Assembly: GCF_029392075.1 (NCBI RefSeq)
Contig: NZ_CP113929.1
Location: 1,550,001 to 1,614,000, forward strand
DNA from: Bifidobacterium sp. ESL0704
Lineage (GTDB): Bacteria; Actinomycetota; Actinomycetes; Actinomycetales; Bifidobacteriaceae
Reading direction: 5' to 3'
DNA length: 64,000 bases
Shown here: positions 36,150 through 45,739 of the stretch, one piece after another
Layout of the letters: each line of letters opens with the position of its first letter
How positions within the stretch are numbered: position 1 is the stretch's first letter
Made by a program: the position numbers and the translations under genes
The notes under the pieces: generated by a model
Databases searched by the model: none
The model's input: only the letters and a program-made list of their open reading frames with translations
What the model was told of the DNA's origin: nothing

Positions 36150-38030
36150 ATGAAACGATTCCCATTGGCGGCGATGGTACTGGCAATCGGCTTGTTGATC
36201 CCCACCTTCTCCATCGCGGCTTCCGAATTGCCGCCAACTGCCGAAGAGTCTCCTCGCTCCCCTGCTACATCTAAGCAATCGTCGACAACGGCGTCCGGCA
36301 AGGCTAAAACCACCGCTCCGGCAGCAGACGCTAGCAAATCCGCCGAATCAGCGTCGGCGCAGCCTCAATCAAGCTGCACGGAAAAGCCGGAGACCATATG
36401 GGGCGAGCCCGCGACCGGGCTGCCGGACAAGCCGGGACGAGACACGAATCCCGTGAAGTATTCCATCGTCAGCGAACCCGAAACAGGTGACTGCACCCTT
36501 CATCTTTCCGGCGGCACCTCCCCCGATTTCCGCCCTCCAGGACTTGGCGGCAACCTCTACAACCTGCCATGGCTGCGAGAGGACGGAGGCGAGATTTCCA
36601 TGGCCTCTTCCGCCTATCTCAACGACTCCATCACCAAGATATCAGTGGACGGCAATCTCACCCTCTATGCCTCGACATATTATGGCTGGCCCGGAAGCCT
36701 GTGGCGTGGGGCTTTCAGCGCGATGTCCGCCCTCAAGACCTTCGACACTTCCAAGGGAAGCCTGCATATGGTCGACTATGGGTCGGAGTCCCTGCTTCAG
36801 CTCGACGCCAACCTCTCCTCGGTGCCTGGCATCGAGTACTGGGATCTGAGCCAAGCGACAAGCCTGCTCGGCATGTTCTACCCCAGCTATAACCGAAACG
36901 GATCACTCACCGGATCATTGGACCTGAGCCGATGGGACGTCAGCAACGTCACCACGGTGTGGGAATTCATCGGCAACGCGCGCACCCAGCCTTTGAAAGG
37001 CTTGGACATTTCCGGTTGGGATATGAGTAAAATGACCGGTTACAGCGGGGGCGTGCCCGTACAGCAGCGCATGATGCCTCCAAGCATCCAACGGCTGAGG
37101 CTTGGCCCCAAGACATCGTTGACCGGCGGAAGCAACGGCGCCCTGTCGCTGATCAGCACCACAAAATGGACCGAATTCGACGGCGACCACCCCAGCAAGG
37201 TGTTCAACGGCAATGATGAGTTCACCACCTACACGCAAGGCAAGGGCAACATCACGAAGCCGACATGGTTCTATGCCGACCGCACCGCCATATCCACGTT
37301 AAAAGTCAACGCCAACGGCGGATCGGGCAGCATCGCCGACTCGTCGGTATTGCCCGACATCAACACCGACGAGTCGGCCTTCACCGCACCGGACCCCACA
37401 CCGCTTTCCAAGGCCAATAGCGTATTCACCGGCTGGAACACGCAGGCGGACGGGAAAGGCACCGCCTACGAACCCGGAGCGAGCATCACCACCAAAGACA
37501 AGACGATCACCATCTATGCGCAATGGAGGACGGTCCCCGTCCCCGAAGAACTGGTGGTGGCGCAAGACCAATCAGGCACCGTCACCGTCAGCGGCACGGC
37601 ACAACCGCTCAAATCAACCGATACGATAGAGATTTGCGTGAAACCGGACGGGCAGGACAACGGATACACGGATTCGCAATGCGGAACCACCACATTTACC
37701 ACCACGGCTGCGGATTATGATGGCGACACGAAGCACACCTGGCATTTCGAGCCCGCACAATCATTGTTCCCCGAAACCGGAAAGTATCGATTCCGGGCAC
37801 GACTGAAGACAACTGATTCCTGGCGCGGCAACGCACCGATCTGGTCACTCGGCGCCACCACGACCCAAGACATAACCCAAGTGCGTGTCACCGTATCCGC
37901 ACTGCCGCTGACGGGAGGCGACGCACGGACCTATCTGCTCGGGCTGCTCGGCCTGGCGGGTCTTGTCGCCATGGTGGCAGCCTTTACCAACGCGCTTCGA
38001 GCGAAAGCCTTCTCTCGATCAGACCGATAG
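36150..38030 (+). CDS. Sortase-anchored surface protein with BspA-like and InlB-type repeats
   Basis: A 626-residue cell-wall protein. The start at 36150 (MKRFPLAAMV) has AGAAAGG upstream. A Sec signal peptide covers ~1-24, followed by a Ser/Ala/Thr-rich low-complexity stretch to ~80. The middle carries BspA-type (DUF285) leucine-rich segments: 'GIEYWDLSQATSLLGMF', 'SLDLSRWDVSNVTTVWEF', 'GLDISGWDMSKMT'. Next is one Listeria-Bacteroides (InlB B-type) repeat ending 'GWNTQADGKGTAYEPG...ITIYAQW', then a beta-rich domain. Residues 585-589 are LPLTG, followed by a hydrophobic helix and a basic tail, a complete sortase signal. Such proteins usually mediate adhesion. No sortase or pilin gene is adjacent. 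Confidence 0.88.
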   Translation: MKRFPLAAMVLAIGLLIPTFSIAASELPPTAEESPRSPATSKQSSTTASGKAKTTAPAADASKSAESASAQPQSSCTEKPETIWGEPATGLPDKPGRDTNPVKYSIVSEPETGDCTLHLSGGTSPDFRPPGLGGNLYNLPWLREDGGEISMASSAYLNDSITKISVDGNLTLYASTYYGWPGSLWRGAFSAMSALKTFDTSKGSLHMVDYGSESLLQLDANLSSVPGIEYWDLSQATSLLGMFYPSYNRNGSLTGSLDLSRWDVSNVTTVWEFIGNARTQPLKGLDISGWDMSKMTGYSGGVPVQQRMMPPSIQRLRLGPKTSLTGGSNGALSLISTTKWTEFDGDHPSKVFNGNDEFTTYTQGKGNITKPTWFYADRTAISTLKVNANGGSGSIADSSVLPDINTDESAFTAPDPTPLSKANSVFTGWNTQADGKGTAYEPGASITTKDKTITIYAQWRTVPVPEELVVAQDQSGTVTVSGTAQPLKSTDTIEICVKPDGQDNGYTDSQCGTTTFTTTAADYDGDTKHTWHFEPAQSLFPETGKYRFRARLKTTDSWRGNAPIWSLGATTTQDITQVRVTVSALPLTGGDARTYLLGLLGLAGLVAMVAAFTNALRAKAFSRSDR

Positions 38031-38038
38031 CAATTCAA

Positions 38039-38064
38039 GTGTGGCCCGCACATGCAGGCCACAC
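38039..38064. terminator. Hairpin between convergent surface-protein gene and uvrB
   Basis: Perfect arms GTGTGGCC (38039-38046) and GGCCACAC (38057-38064), 10-nt loop, between the two stop codons. It lacks a T run on either strand. Confidence 0.45.
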
Positions 38065-38088
38065 AACACTACATCACTACATCGTCTC

Positions 38089-40203
38089 CTACTTCTGCGC
38101 CTCGGTAATCTGACGGAGCTCCTTTTTCAGGTCGCGGATCTCGTCGCGCAGGCGGGCGGCGAGCTCGAACTGGAGCTGCTCGGCGGCAGTGTGCATCTGG
38201 TCGCTCATCTGGCGAATCAGGTCGGCCAGGTCCTGAGCGGGCAGGCCGGCGTTGATAATCTCGTCGTGATGCTTCTGCAGATCCTTCTCGTCGAGGCTGG
38301 TCAAGGCGATGCGCTTGTTGGACCCAGCACGCTTTTCATCACGGTAGCCTCCGGCCAGCAGCGTTTCGGTGTCGACATCCTCTTTGGCCAGCATGTCGGT
38401 GACGTCGCTGATCTTCTTGACCAACGGCTTGGGGTCGATGTGATGTTCCTTGTTGTAGGCGATCTGTTTTTCACGACGGCGGTTGGTCTCGCTGATGGCG
38501 GTTTCCATTGCGTCGGTGATTTCGTCGGCGTACATGATGACGGTTCCGGACACATTACGAGCGGCACGGCCTATGGTCTGAATCAGCGAACGATGCGAAC
38601 GCAGGAAACCTTCCTTGTCGGCATCGAGGATCGCCACCAACGAGACCTCAGGCAGATCAAGGCCTTCGCGCAGCAGGTTGATGCCGACGATGACGTCGAT
38701 CTTGCCTTCGCGCAACTCCCGCAGCAGCTCGACACGTCGCAGCGTGTCGACATCCGAATGCAGATACTCCACTTTGATGTCGCGTTCCAGCAGATAATCG
38801 GTGAGGTCTTCGGCCATTTTCTTGGTCAGCGTCGTGACCAGCACACGCTCGTTCTTGGCCACCCGATCCTTGATCTCGCCAAGCAGGTCATCGATCTGCC
38901 CCTTGACCGGTCGCACGTCGATCTTCGGATCCAAGAGGCCGGTGGGTCTGATGACCTGCTCGACCACGCCGTCGGAAAGCCCGAGTTCGTAGTCCCCGGG
39001 TGTTGCCGAGAGATAAACGGTCTGGCCAATACGATCAAGGAACTCCGGCCATTTCAAGGGCCGGTTGTCCATTGCGGAAGGCAGGCGGAACCCGTTTTCG
39101 ACCAAGGTACGTTTGCGGCTGGCATCCCCTTCGTACATACCGCCGATCTGCGGGACGGTGACGTGCGACTCGTCGATGACCAAAAGAAAATCGTCAGGGA
39201 AGAAATCGAGCAGCGTGTGCGGCGGGCTGCCCGGCTTACGCTGGTCGAAATGACGGGAATAGTTCTCGATGCCCGAGCAGAAACCGACCTGCTGGATCAT
39301 CTCCAGATCGTAGTTGGTACGCATCTCAAGACGCTGGGCCTCAAGTTCCTTGCCCTGCTTGCGCAGCTCGGCCGTGCGGTCGATCAGTTCTTCTTTGATG
39401 GTTTTCAACGCATGTTCGGTGCGCTCGGGACCTGCGATATAGTGCGAGGCCGGGAAGATGTGGACCTGCGACTCGTGGGCGATGACGTCACCGGTCAGCG
39501 GGTGCAACGTGGAGATACGGTCGATCTCGTCGCCGAAGAACTCGATGCGGATGGCCAGTTCCTCATAGACGGGGATGATCTCGACCGTATCGCCACGCAC
39601 GCGGAAGGTACCGCGGGTGAAGGCGATGTCGTTGCGCTTGTATTGCATGGAAACGAATTTGCGCAACAACGAATCACGGTTGATCTCCTCCCCCTCGTGC
39701 AGGAACAGCATGCGCCCGGCATATTCCTCAGGCGTACCCAAACCATAGATACAGGAGACGGTGGCCACCACCACACAATCGTCCCGGGTCAGAAGGTTCG
39801 CCGTGGCAGCGTGCCGCAGACGCTCGACATCGTCGTTGACATTCGAGTCCTTTTCGATATAGGTATCGGTCTGGGGAATGTAGGCTTCGGGCTGGTAATA
39901 ATCGTAGTAGGAAACGAAGTAACTGACGGCGTTGTCCGGCATCAGCTCACGGAACTCGGCGCACAGCTGCGCCGCCAGGGTTTTGTTGGGCTCCAGTATC
40001 AGCGTCGGCCGTTGCAGCTTCTCGATGAGCCATGCGGTGGTTGCGGTCTTGCCGGTTCCGGTGGCACCCATCAGCACCACATCGTTCTCGCCGTTGTTGA
40101 TGCGTCGCGCAATCTCGTCAATGGCCTCCGGTTGGTCGCCGGACGGCTGATACGGCGCTTTCACCACGAACGGATGATGTGCACGCTCGATATTGAACCC
40201 CAT
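38089..40203 (-). CDS. uvrB: Excinuclease ABC subunit B
   Basis: The damage-verification helicase of nucleotide excision repair, 704 residues. Walker A is '[15 protein letters not shown]' near residue 45. The beta-hairpin region is '[21 protein letters not shown]'. The DEAD-like motif is '[10 protein letters not shown]'. Helicase C-terminal motifs are '[19 protein letters not shown]', '[18 protein letters not shown]' and 'QTIGRAARN'. The C-terminal UVR motif, which binds UvrC, is '[20 protein letters not shown]'. Length is standard. It is upstream of coaE-rpsA in the minus-strand order, as in other Actinobacteria. The 241-bp gap to coaE holds no SOS box that I can see, only a short CATGCG/CGCATG hairpin near 40355. 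Confidence 0.97.
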   Translation of the reverse strand: MGFNIERAHHPFVVKAPYQPSGDQPEAIDEIARRINNGENDVVLMGATGTGKTATTAWLIEKLQRPTLILEPNKTLAAQLCAEFRELMPDNAVSYFVSYYDYYQPEAYIPQTDTYIEKDSNVNDDVERLRHAATANLLTRDDCVVVATVSCIYGLGTPEEYAGRMLFLHEGEEINRDSLLRKFVSMQYKRNDIAFTRGTFRVRGDTVEIIPVYEELAIRIEFFGDEIDRISTLHPLTGDVIAHESQVHIFPASHYIAGPERTEHALKTIKEELIDRTAELRKQGKELEAQRLEMRTNYDLEMIQQVGFCSGIENYSRHFDQRKPGSPPHTLLDFFPDDFLLVIDESHVTVPQIGGMYEGDASRKRTLVENGFRLPSAMDNRPLKWPEFLDRIGQTVYLSATPGDYELGLSDGVVEQVIRPTGLLDPKIDVRPVKGQIDDLLGEIKDRVAKNERVLVTTLTKKMAEDLTDYLLERDIKVEYLHSDVDTLRRVELLRELREGKIDVIVGINLLREGLDLPEVSLVAILDADKEGFLRSHRSLIQTIGRAARNVSGTVIMYADEITDAMETAISETNRRREKQIAYNKEHHIDPKPLVKKISDVTDMLAKEDVDTETLLAGGYRDEKRAGSNKRIALTSLDEKDLQKHHDEIINAGLPAQDLADLIRQMSDQMHTAAEQLQFELAARLRDEIRDLKKELRQITEAQK

Positions 40204-40444
40204 ATTTATCCGTCATTCCTTCCATCGCCAGGCTTGCCGGCAATCCCAACCGATACACCCGTCATTTCATGCACCGCATCACCGCAAGCTGTGCCGACCC
40301 GCTTCAAAACTACCGTAATCGACCGTCAAGCCCATCCAACACAGGCACCAATCGCATGCGAAAGCGCATGACCGGGCTCCTGGCAGATACGGCATCAGCT
40401 TTGCGGGCCGAACCATATTTACCATAGAAGCATTCCGGCATCAT

Positions 40445-41176
40445 TTACTGCCATTGTGCGAACAGCATATCAAGACGCTCGAACATTTGTTCGATTGTCT
40501 GTGTCGAGTCGATGACCACGTCGGCGATGGCCTCACGCTGCGCGCGACTCGATTGGTGGCGTATTCTTCCCACCGCCTGCTCCCGGCTCATTGCACGCGT
40601 AGCCATCATCCGCCGGATGCGCGTTTCTTCAGGCGCTTCGACAGTAAGGATGTGATCGAATGTGAACGGTATGGTGTCGATGACCTCTGCCAGCAACGGC
40701 ACGTCGTGGACAATGACCGGATTCGGGAAAGGCTTTTTCCCAGAAACAGTATGGCTCTCGTCCACGTTCCCGGCGCTATCAGGATTTCTGGAGTTACGGA
40801 AATCTTCACACTCGCCGATGCCGTCATTACCGTGCACATCCGTATTCGTCTCGGATTTCCCCGCAATCCCTTGTTCCAGCTCCTGCGCCCGGCGATAAAT
40901 CAACGGATGCTCGATATCGTCAAGCCTCTGCTTCGCATCCGGCGCGGCCTGCGGCGAAAAAACATGTTCCGCCACCCACTGCCGATTCAACGAGCCGTCA
41001 GAGCGTATCGCCTGTTGCCCGAATTCCTCGGCAATCCGACGAATCCCCTCGCTGCCGGGTTCCACCACCTGACGAGCCAGCTGGTCGTAATCGATAAGAT
41101 AAGCCCCAAGTTCCTGCAAATGAGCAGCGACGGTGCTTTTACCGGCCGCGATGCCCCCTGTCAATCCAATTCTCAT
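40445..41176 (-). CDS. coaE: Dephospho-CoA kinase
   Basis: The last step of coenzyme A synthesis: ATP-dependent phosphorylation of the ribose 3'-hydroxyl. The start at 41176 (MRIGLTGGIA) matches the family; upstream in-frame ATGs lack support, and AAGGG lies about 8 nt before it. The P-loop is 'GLTGGIAAGKSTVAAHL'. 'YLIDYDQLARQVVEPGSEG' carries the catalytic Asp, and 'IEHPLIYRRAQE' and 'VIVHDVPLLAE' complete the core. The 243-residue protein contains a polar Gly/Asp/Asn/Ser-rich insert at about 102-150, between the lid and the next strand, that is absent from compact homologues. It lies between uvrB and rpsA. Confidence 0.94.
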   Translation of the reverse strand: MRIGLTGGIAAGKSTVAAHLQELGAYLIDYDQLARQVVEPGSEGIRRIAEEFGQQAIRSDGSLNRQWVAEHVFSPQAAPDAKQRLDDIEHPLIYRRAQELEQGIAGKSETNTDVHGNDGIGECEDFRNSRNPDSAGNVDESHTVSGKKPFPNPVIVHDVPLLAEVIDTIPFTFDHILTVEAPEETRIRRMMATRAMSREQAVGRIRHQSSRAQREAIADVVIDSTQTIEQMFERLDMLFAQWQ

Positions 41177-41342
41177 CCAGCTGCCCTTTCCAGACATATC
41201 TCTTCGGCGAAAAGCTACAAACCCATCATGTACATGCACCTAGATAAAGGATTTGCAGCTCAATCACACCGGCAAGCTACAAACCCAGGATAAAGAAGAG
41301 TTCTCACCATGCGCGCATCGCCCGGGTCCGCCCACACACTTA

Positions 41343-41455
41343 TTCTGCCTCTAACCCTAGCAAACCAAACAGTTACGCAAGGGTTAGAGGCAGAATTCAC
41401 CGCACCTGCCTCTAACCCTAGTGAATGAGCCATTTAGACTAGGGTTAGAGGCAGG
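41343..41455. repeat. Two tandem palindromes sharing one 16-bp unit
   Basis: Hairpin 1 has perfect 16-nt arms at 41343-41358 and 41380-41395. Hairpin 2 has perfect 18-nt arms at 41405-41422 and 41438-41455. All four arms are copies of CTGCCTCTAACCCT or its complement, so the unit occurs four times in alternating orientation. There is no T tract after either hairpin. The pair lies in the 376-bp coaE-rpsA gap, downstream of the rpsA terminator. A separate 14-nt direct repeat (AAGCTACAAACCCA) is at 41212-41225 and 41274-41287. Confidence 0.75.
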
Positions 41456-41477
41456 ATCACCGTATGTAACGATTAAG

Positions 41478-41513
41478 AAAAGGCCGGCGCAAGCAATGAA
41501 GCTTGCACCGACC
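41478..41513 (-). terminator. Intrinsic terminator of rpsA
   Basis: On the minus strand a GGTCGGTGCAAGC/GCTTGCGCCGGCC stem (two mismatches, 5-nt loop) is followed by TTTTCTTAATC. It begins about 40 nt after the rpsA stop. Confidence 0.75.
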
Positions 41514-41552
41514 AATTCTTACGAAATCAACGTGAAGTCACCGATGGCGATT

Positions 41553-43034
41553 TCACTTCTTTTCCTTGAGAAGCTCCTCACGAAGAGCCGCCAGCTTGTC
41601 GGAACCGGCAAGGGTGCCTTCGGATTCGTTCTGCGAAGAATACTTGGTGGATTCTTCGGTTGCCTTCTCGGCACGAGCGCCTTGGCCGTCTTCAGCTGCG
41701 GATTCCTCGGCGTTGTCGATTTCCTTGGCAACGAACACCTTATGCTGCTCCCACAAATCGTGGGCGGTCGCATACTGGTTCTCCCACTCCTCACGCTGCT
41801 TCTCGTAGCCAGCAATCCACTCGTTGGTCTCCGGGTCGAAGCCTTCGGGGTACTTGTAGTTGCCTTCCTCGTCGTAATCGGCAGGCATGCCGTAGAGTGC
41901 CGGATCGAAGTCCTCGCTGGACGGATCGACAGAATCGTTGGCCTGCTTCAAGGACAGGGAGATACGGCGACGATCGAGGTCGACGTCGATGACCTTGACG
42001 AAGATCTCTTCGCCCTGCTTGACGACGGTCTCCGGGTTGTCGACGTGACGGTTGGCGAGCTCGGAAATGTGGACCAGGCCCTCGATGCCGTCTTCGACGG
42101 AAACGAACACACCGAACTGCACGATCTTGGTGACCTTGCCCTTGACGATCTGTCCGGGAACGTGGGTGCGTGCGAAGCGCTGCCACGGATCTTCCTGAGT
42201 CGCCTTGAGGGACAGCGAGATACGCTCGCGGTCCATATCGACATCGAGCACCTCGACGGTGACCTTGTCGCCGACCTTGACGACCTCGGACGGATGGTCG
42301 ATATGCTTCCAGGAGAGCTCGGAAACGTGGATGAGGCCGTCCACCCCGCCGAGATCGACGAATGCGCCGAAGTTGACGATGGAGGAAACGGTGCCTTCGC
42401 GGATCTGGCCCTTCTTGAGCTGAGCCAGGAAGGTCTCGCGAACCTCGGACTGGGTCTCTTCGAGATACTGGCGACGGGAAAGGACCACGTTGTTGCGGTT
42501 CTTGTCGAGCTCGAGGATCTTGGCCTTGATCTTCTGGCCGATGTAAGGCGAAAGGTCGCGGACGCGACGCATCTCGACCAACGACGCCGGCAGGAAGCCA
42601 CGCAGACCGATGTCGACGATCAGGCCGCCCTTGACAGCCTCGATAACGGTGCCTTCGACAACGCCGTCATCGCTCTTGATCTTCTCGATATCACCCCAAG
42701 CGCGCTCATACTGGGCACGCTTCTTGGACAGAATAAGACGTCCTTCTTTGTCTTCCTTGGTGACGACGAGGGCTTCGACGGTATCGCCGAGCTCAACGAC
42801 GTCATCCGGATGGACGTCCTTCTTGATGGAAAGTTCGCGGGAGGGAATCACACCCTCGGTCTTGTAGCCGATGTCGAGCAGCACTTCGTCGTGATCGATC
42901 TTGACGACCGTGCCCTGAACCAAATCACCATCATCGAAATTCTTGATGGTGGAATCGACTGCCTTGATGAAGTCCTCTTCGGTGCCGATATCGTTGATCG
43001 CGACCTTGGTGACCTCGTTATTGTTCTCTGCCAT
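41553..43034 (-). CDS. rpsA: 30S ribosomal protein S1
   Basis: A 493-residue RNA-binding protein that brings mRNA to the 30S subunit. Four S1 (OB-fold) domains are visible: ~37-105 ('GTVVKIDHDEVLLDIGYKTEG'), ~122-190 ('GTVIEAVKGGLIVDIGLRGFL'), ~208-276 ('GTVSSIVNFGAFVDLGGVDGL') and ~293-361 ('GKVTKIVQFGVFVSVEDGIEG'). The C-terminal ~130 residues are acidic and disordered. Four domains and an acidic tail are the actinobacterial form, shorter than the six-domain E. coli protein. Its position next to coaE, uvrB and polA is conserved in Actinobacteria. Strong codon bias indicates high expression. Confidence 0.97.
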   Translation of the reverse strand: MAENNNEVTKVAINDIGTEEDFIKAVDSTIKNFDDGDLVQGTVVKIDHDEVLLDIGYKTEGVIPSRELSIKKDVHPDDVVELGDTVEALVVTKEDKEGRLILSKKRAQYERAWGDIEKIKSDDGVVEGTVIEAVKGGLIVDIGLRGFLPASLVEMRRVRDLSPYIGQKIKAKILELDKNRNNVVLSRRQYLEETQSEVRETFLAQLKKGQIREGTVSSIVNFGAFVDLGGVDGLIHVSELSWKHIDHPSEVVKVGDKVTVEVLDVDMDRERISLSLKATQEDPWQRFARTHVPGQIVKGKVTKIVQFGVFVSVEDGIEGLVHISELANRHVDNPETVVKQGEEIFVKVIDVDLDRRRISLSLKQANDSVDPSSEDFDPALYGMPADYDEEGNYKYPEGFDPETNEWIAGYEKQREEWENQYATAHDLWEQHKVFVAKEIDNAEESAAEDGQGARAEKATEESTKYSSQNESEGTLAGSDKLAALREELLKEKK

Positions 43035-43175
43035 TAAACGTGGTTTCTTTGTTACTAGATGGATGGATAATTACCGTATTAAGTTATATTGGTGACCTTA
43101 CGGCCACGCAAGACACAAGATTACTAGTCGGCCTAGTCAAAGCATTCTGAACAATCCGGGCGTGTCACCAACTGC

Positions 43176-44072
43176 TCAATTCAGTTTCCGCTCGGCCATT
43201 TCCACGACGTTGGCCAACAGCATCGCACGGGTCATCGGCCCCACCCCTCCAGGGTTCGGAGTATAGGCGGAGCTCAGGGCGTAACAGGCTTTGTCGATAT
43301 CGCCTCGCACACGATAGCGGCCGGCTTGCTCGTCGTAGACGCGGGAGACGCCGACGTCGACGAGCACCGCCCCCGGCTTGACATCCTCGGGATGCACGAA
43401 TCCGGCGCGGCCGACGGCGGCGACGATGACATCGGCACGACGCAGATGCTCTTGGATATCCGTGGTGCCCGTGTGGCAAAGCGTCACGGTCGCATTCACG
43501 TCTTTTGCCGTGAGCATCAGACCGACGGTGCGCCCGACGGTGATGCCGCGACCGATGACGCAGATGTCTTTCCCGTTCAGATCGATACCGTAATGCTTCA
43601 ACAACACGATGATGCCGCGCGGCGTACACGGCTGCGGCGCAGGGTTTCCTCCGCCGATATGCGTGACGAGCTCACCCAGATTGACCGGATGCATGCCGTC
43701 GGCGTCCTTGGCCGGATCGACATGGCCGATGACCTTGTTGGAATCGATGCCTTTGGGCAGCGGCAACTGCACGATGTAGCCGGTGCATTTCGGGTCGGCG
43801 TTGAGCCGTTCGACAGCGTCGATGATCTCCTGCTCTCCGGCCGTGTCAGGCAGATCGACCGCGATGGAGGCGATGCCGACCTCGGCGCAATCCTTGTGCT
43901 TGCCCGCCACGTATTTGCGTGAACCGACGTCGTTGCCGACAAGGATGGTGCCCAAACCCGGTTGGACACCTTGGGCTTTGAGCCGTTTCACGCGCTCGCT
44001 CAGATCCTGCTTGATGGCCGCGGCCGCAGCCTTCCCGTCCAATTTGAGAGGAGTCCGTTCCTCGTCCGTCAT
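43176..44072 (-). CDS. folD: Methylenetetrahydrofolate dehydrogenase/cyclohydrolase
   Basis: The bifunctional folate enzyme that oxidises 5,10-methylene-THF to methenyl-THF with NADP and hydrolyses it to 10-formyl-THF. The start at 44072 (MTDEERTPLKLDGK) follows GAAGGA with 7-nt spacing; 298 residues. Signatures are 'SRKYVAGKHKDCAEVGI' (Tyr and catalytic Lys), 'YIVQLPLPKGIDSNKVIGHVDPAKDADG', 'CTPRGIIVLL', 'CVIGRGITVGRTVGLML' (nucleotide-binding loop) and the C-terminal 'PNPGGVGPMTRAMLLANVVEMAE'. Length is normal. It is divergent from the zinc transporter operon across 367 bp. Confidence 0.96.
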   Translation of the reverse strand: MTDEERTPLKLDGKAAAAAIKQDLSERVKRLKAQGVQPGLGTILVGNDVGSRKYVAGKHKDCAEVGIASIAVDLPDTAGEQEIIDAVERLNADPKCTGYIVQLPLPKGIDSNKVIGHVDPAKDADGMHPVNLGELVTHIGGGNPAPQPCTPRGIIVLLKHYGIDLNGKDICVIGRGITVGRTVGLMLTAKDVNATVTLCHTGTTDIQEHLRRADVIVAAVGRAGFVHPEDVKPGAVLVDVGVSRVYDEQAGRYRVRGDIDKACYALSSAYTPNPGGVGPMTRAMLLANVVEMAERKLN

Positions 44073-44341
44073 GCTGGTTCCTTCATACAAGTAGATTATT
44101 TCGACATTCCGTCCAGCCGTGCTGCAGACCGGACATCATAGTTATTGATTGTAAAGTGTAACCGGCCCGCAAACGCAGGTGTGTCCATCATCGACGCCAT
44201 ATCCTTTGTTTATAACCGTTTATAACCGATGATTCACACACGCACACTGCAGCAAGCGGCGAGACCCGGATGGACGACGTTCGCGTCAAGATTGTCGAAA
44301 TCAGAATACGTTGAGGTCACGGAACATCTGCATTCGCTACT

Positions 44342-44385
44342 TGAGAATGATTCTCATTTTCAGTATATTGTCTTATCACTATACT
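44342..44385 (+). promoter_or_regulatory. Zur-like operator and promoter upstream of the zinc-binding protein gene
   Basis: TGAGAATGATTCTCA (44342-44356) is a perfect 7-1-7 palindrome of the Zur/Fur class. It is followed directly by TTTTCA (44357-44362) and, after 17 bp, TATACT (44380-44385), a good promoter. The same 15-mer recurs at 45741-45755. A second dyad, TTCAGTATA/TATACTGAA, overlaps the promoter. The rest of the gap has a tandem TTTATAACCG repeat at 44209-44228. Confidence 0.75.
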
Positions 44386-44439
44386 GAAGAGAAAACACTG
44401 TAAACCAAACAGCAAACAGGTATCGACTAGGGGGTCAGT

Positions 44440-45567
44440 ATGAAACGATTCGGATGGCGGACCAAGGCTACGGCCCTGCTGGGCTCGCTCTGCCTGGCTC
44501 TCGGCCTGGCGGCCTGCGGCGGCGGCAATGACTCCCAACCGCACAGCAGCAACAGCCCCAAACAGGCGAGCGGACCGATCAGCGTAGTGGCCTCCATCAA
44601 CCAATGGGGTTCGCTGGCCAGAGAAATCGGCGGATCCGATGTCAAGGTGACCTCAATCGTCAACACCGTCTCCGTGGACGCGCATGATTTCGAGCCACAG
44701 ACCACCGACATGGCAAAACTGCAAGGTGCCGAGATTGTGGTCGTCAACGGTGCAGGATACGACAACTGGGCCAGCAAGTCCGTCGCCAAAGGCACCACCA
44801 GCGTTTCGGCGGCCACAGCGGTCGGGGCAAGCACTGGGGACAACCCGCACCTCTGGTTCTCCAAAGACGCCCGCACGGCCATGGCGACCGAACTCGAGGA
44901 CGCCTTCGCCAAGGCGCGGCCCGCAAAAGCCAAACGGTTCCAGGCCCGTTTGAAGACATGGAAAGCGAGCGAGACCAAGCTCGAAGGAACCATGAAGGCG
45001 TTCTCACAAAAGCACAAGGATGCCACCTATGGCGCCACGGAACCCGTCGCCTACTATCTTATGGACGATCTCGGTTTCACCGACAAGACCCCAAAGGGCT
45101 ACACACAAGCCGTCGGAAGCGAGGGTGAACCGGCACCAAGCGACCTGCAGAAGTTCCAGCATCTGATTTCAGGACGAGACGTCAATCTGCTCATCAACAA
45201 CACGCAAGAAGCGAGCAATACCACGAATCTCTTGACCGGAACGGCCGGACGCACCGAGGTGCCCGTCGTCGACGTCAGCGAACAGATGCCCGAAAACCAG
45301 ACCACGCTCACCGGCTGGATCACGGCACTGACGAAAAACATCGACAAGGCCATGACCGATTTCAAAGACAGCGAAGCCGGCCACGAGAAGGTGAGCCCCG
45401 GCAACACAGGCAGCGACGACAACGACTCCGGACAGCCCTCGCAATCCGGGCAACCCTCGCAAGCCGGACAGTCCGGCAACGCCACGAATTCCGATCAGCA
45501 GACGCCAGCCGCCCCGGGCAACGGTTCGGCACCTTCGAATGCAGGGCAGACCGACCCCGGCAAATAG
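44440..45567 (+). CDS. znuA: Metal (zinc-type) ABC transporter substrate-binding lipoprotein
   Basis: A 375-residue cluster A-I solute-binding protein. The signal peptide ends in a lipobox 'LGLAAC' with Cys26 as the lipid-attachment site. Mature landmarks are 'VVASINQWGSLAREIGG', metal-binding His82 in 'VDAHDFEPQTTD', 'AEIVVVNGAGYDNW' and His137 in 'GDNPHLWFS'. The C-terminal ~70 residues are a flexible Gly/Ser/Gln/Asn/Pro-rich tail with repeated QSGQPSQ-type units, beyond the ordinary fold. No His-rich metal loop is present. Zn is favoured over Mn because of the Zur-like box upstream; the sequence alone does not settle the metal. It is the first gene of the importer, followed by ATPase and permease. 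Confidence 0.88.
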   Translation: MKRFGWRTKATALLGSLCLALGLAACGGGNDSQPHSSNSPKQASGPISVVASINQWGSLAREIGGSDVKVTSIVNTVSVDAHDFEPQTTDMAKLQGAEIVVVNGAGYDNWASKSVAKGTTSVSAATAVGASTGDNPHLWFSKDARTAMATELEDAFAKARPAKAKRFQARLKTWKASETKLEGTMKAFSQKHKDATYGATEPVAYYLMDDLGFTDKTPKGYTQAVGSEGEPAPSDLQKFQHLISGRDVNLLINNTQEASNTTNLLTGTAGRTEVPVVDVSEQMPENQTTLTGWITALTKNIDKAMTDFKDSEAGHEKVSPGNTGSDDNDSGQPSQSGQPSQAGQSGNATNSDQQTPAAPGNGSAPSNAGQTDPGK

Positions 45568-45739
45568 GCAGGCTTCATGGGCGCGATGACAGGCAGACCA
45601 ATCGATTGGACACGCATACACGTGGCCGGAACCCGGCGATACAGGTTTACGGCCACGAAGGTTGTTATCGAGACAACCGTCCGTCACCGATGGTCTTCGG
45701 ACCATTTCCGCTTTCGCCGAACGAACAATTCACTTCTAT

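Noticed and set aside
40204..40444. SOS box upstream of uvrB
   Set aside because: No CGAAC-N4-GTTCG-like dyad is present in the interval.
41343..41455. CTAACCCTA resembles a telomere repeat
   Set aside because: The units are in alternating orientation and not in a head-to-tail array, and the chromosome is bacterial.
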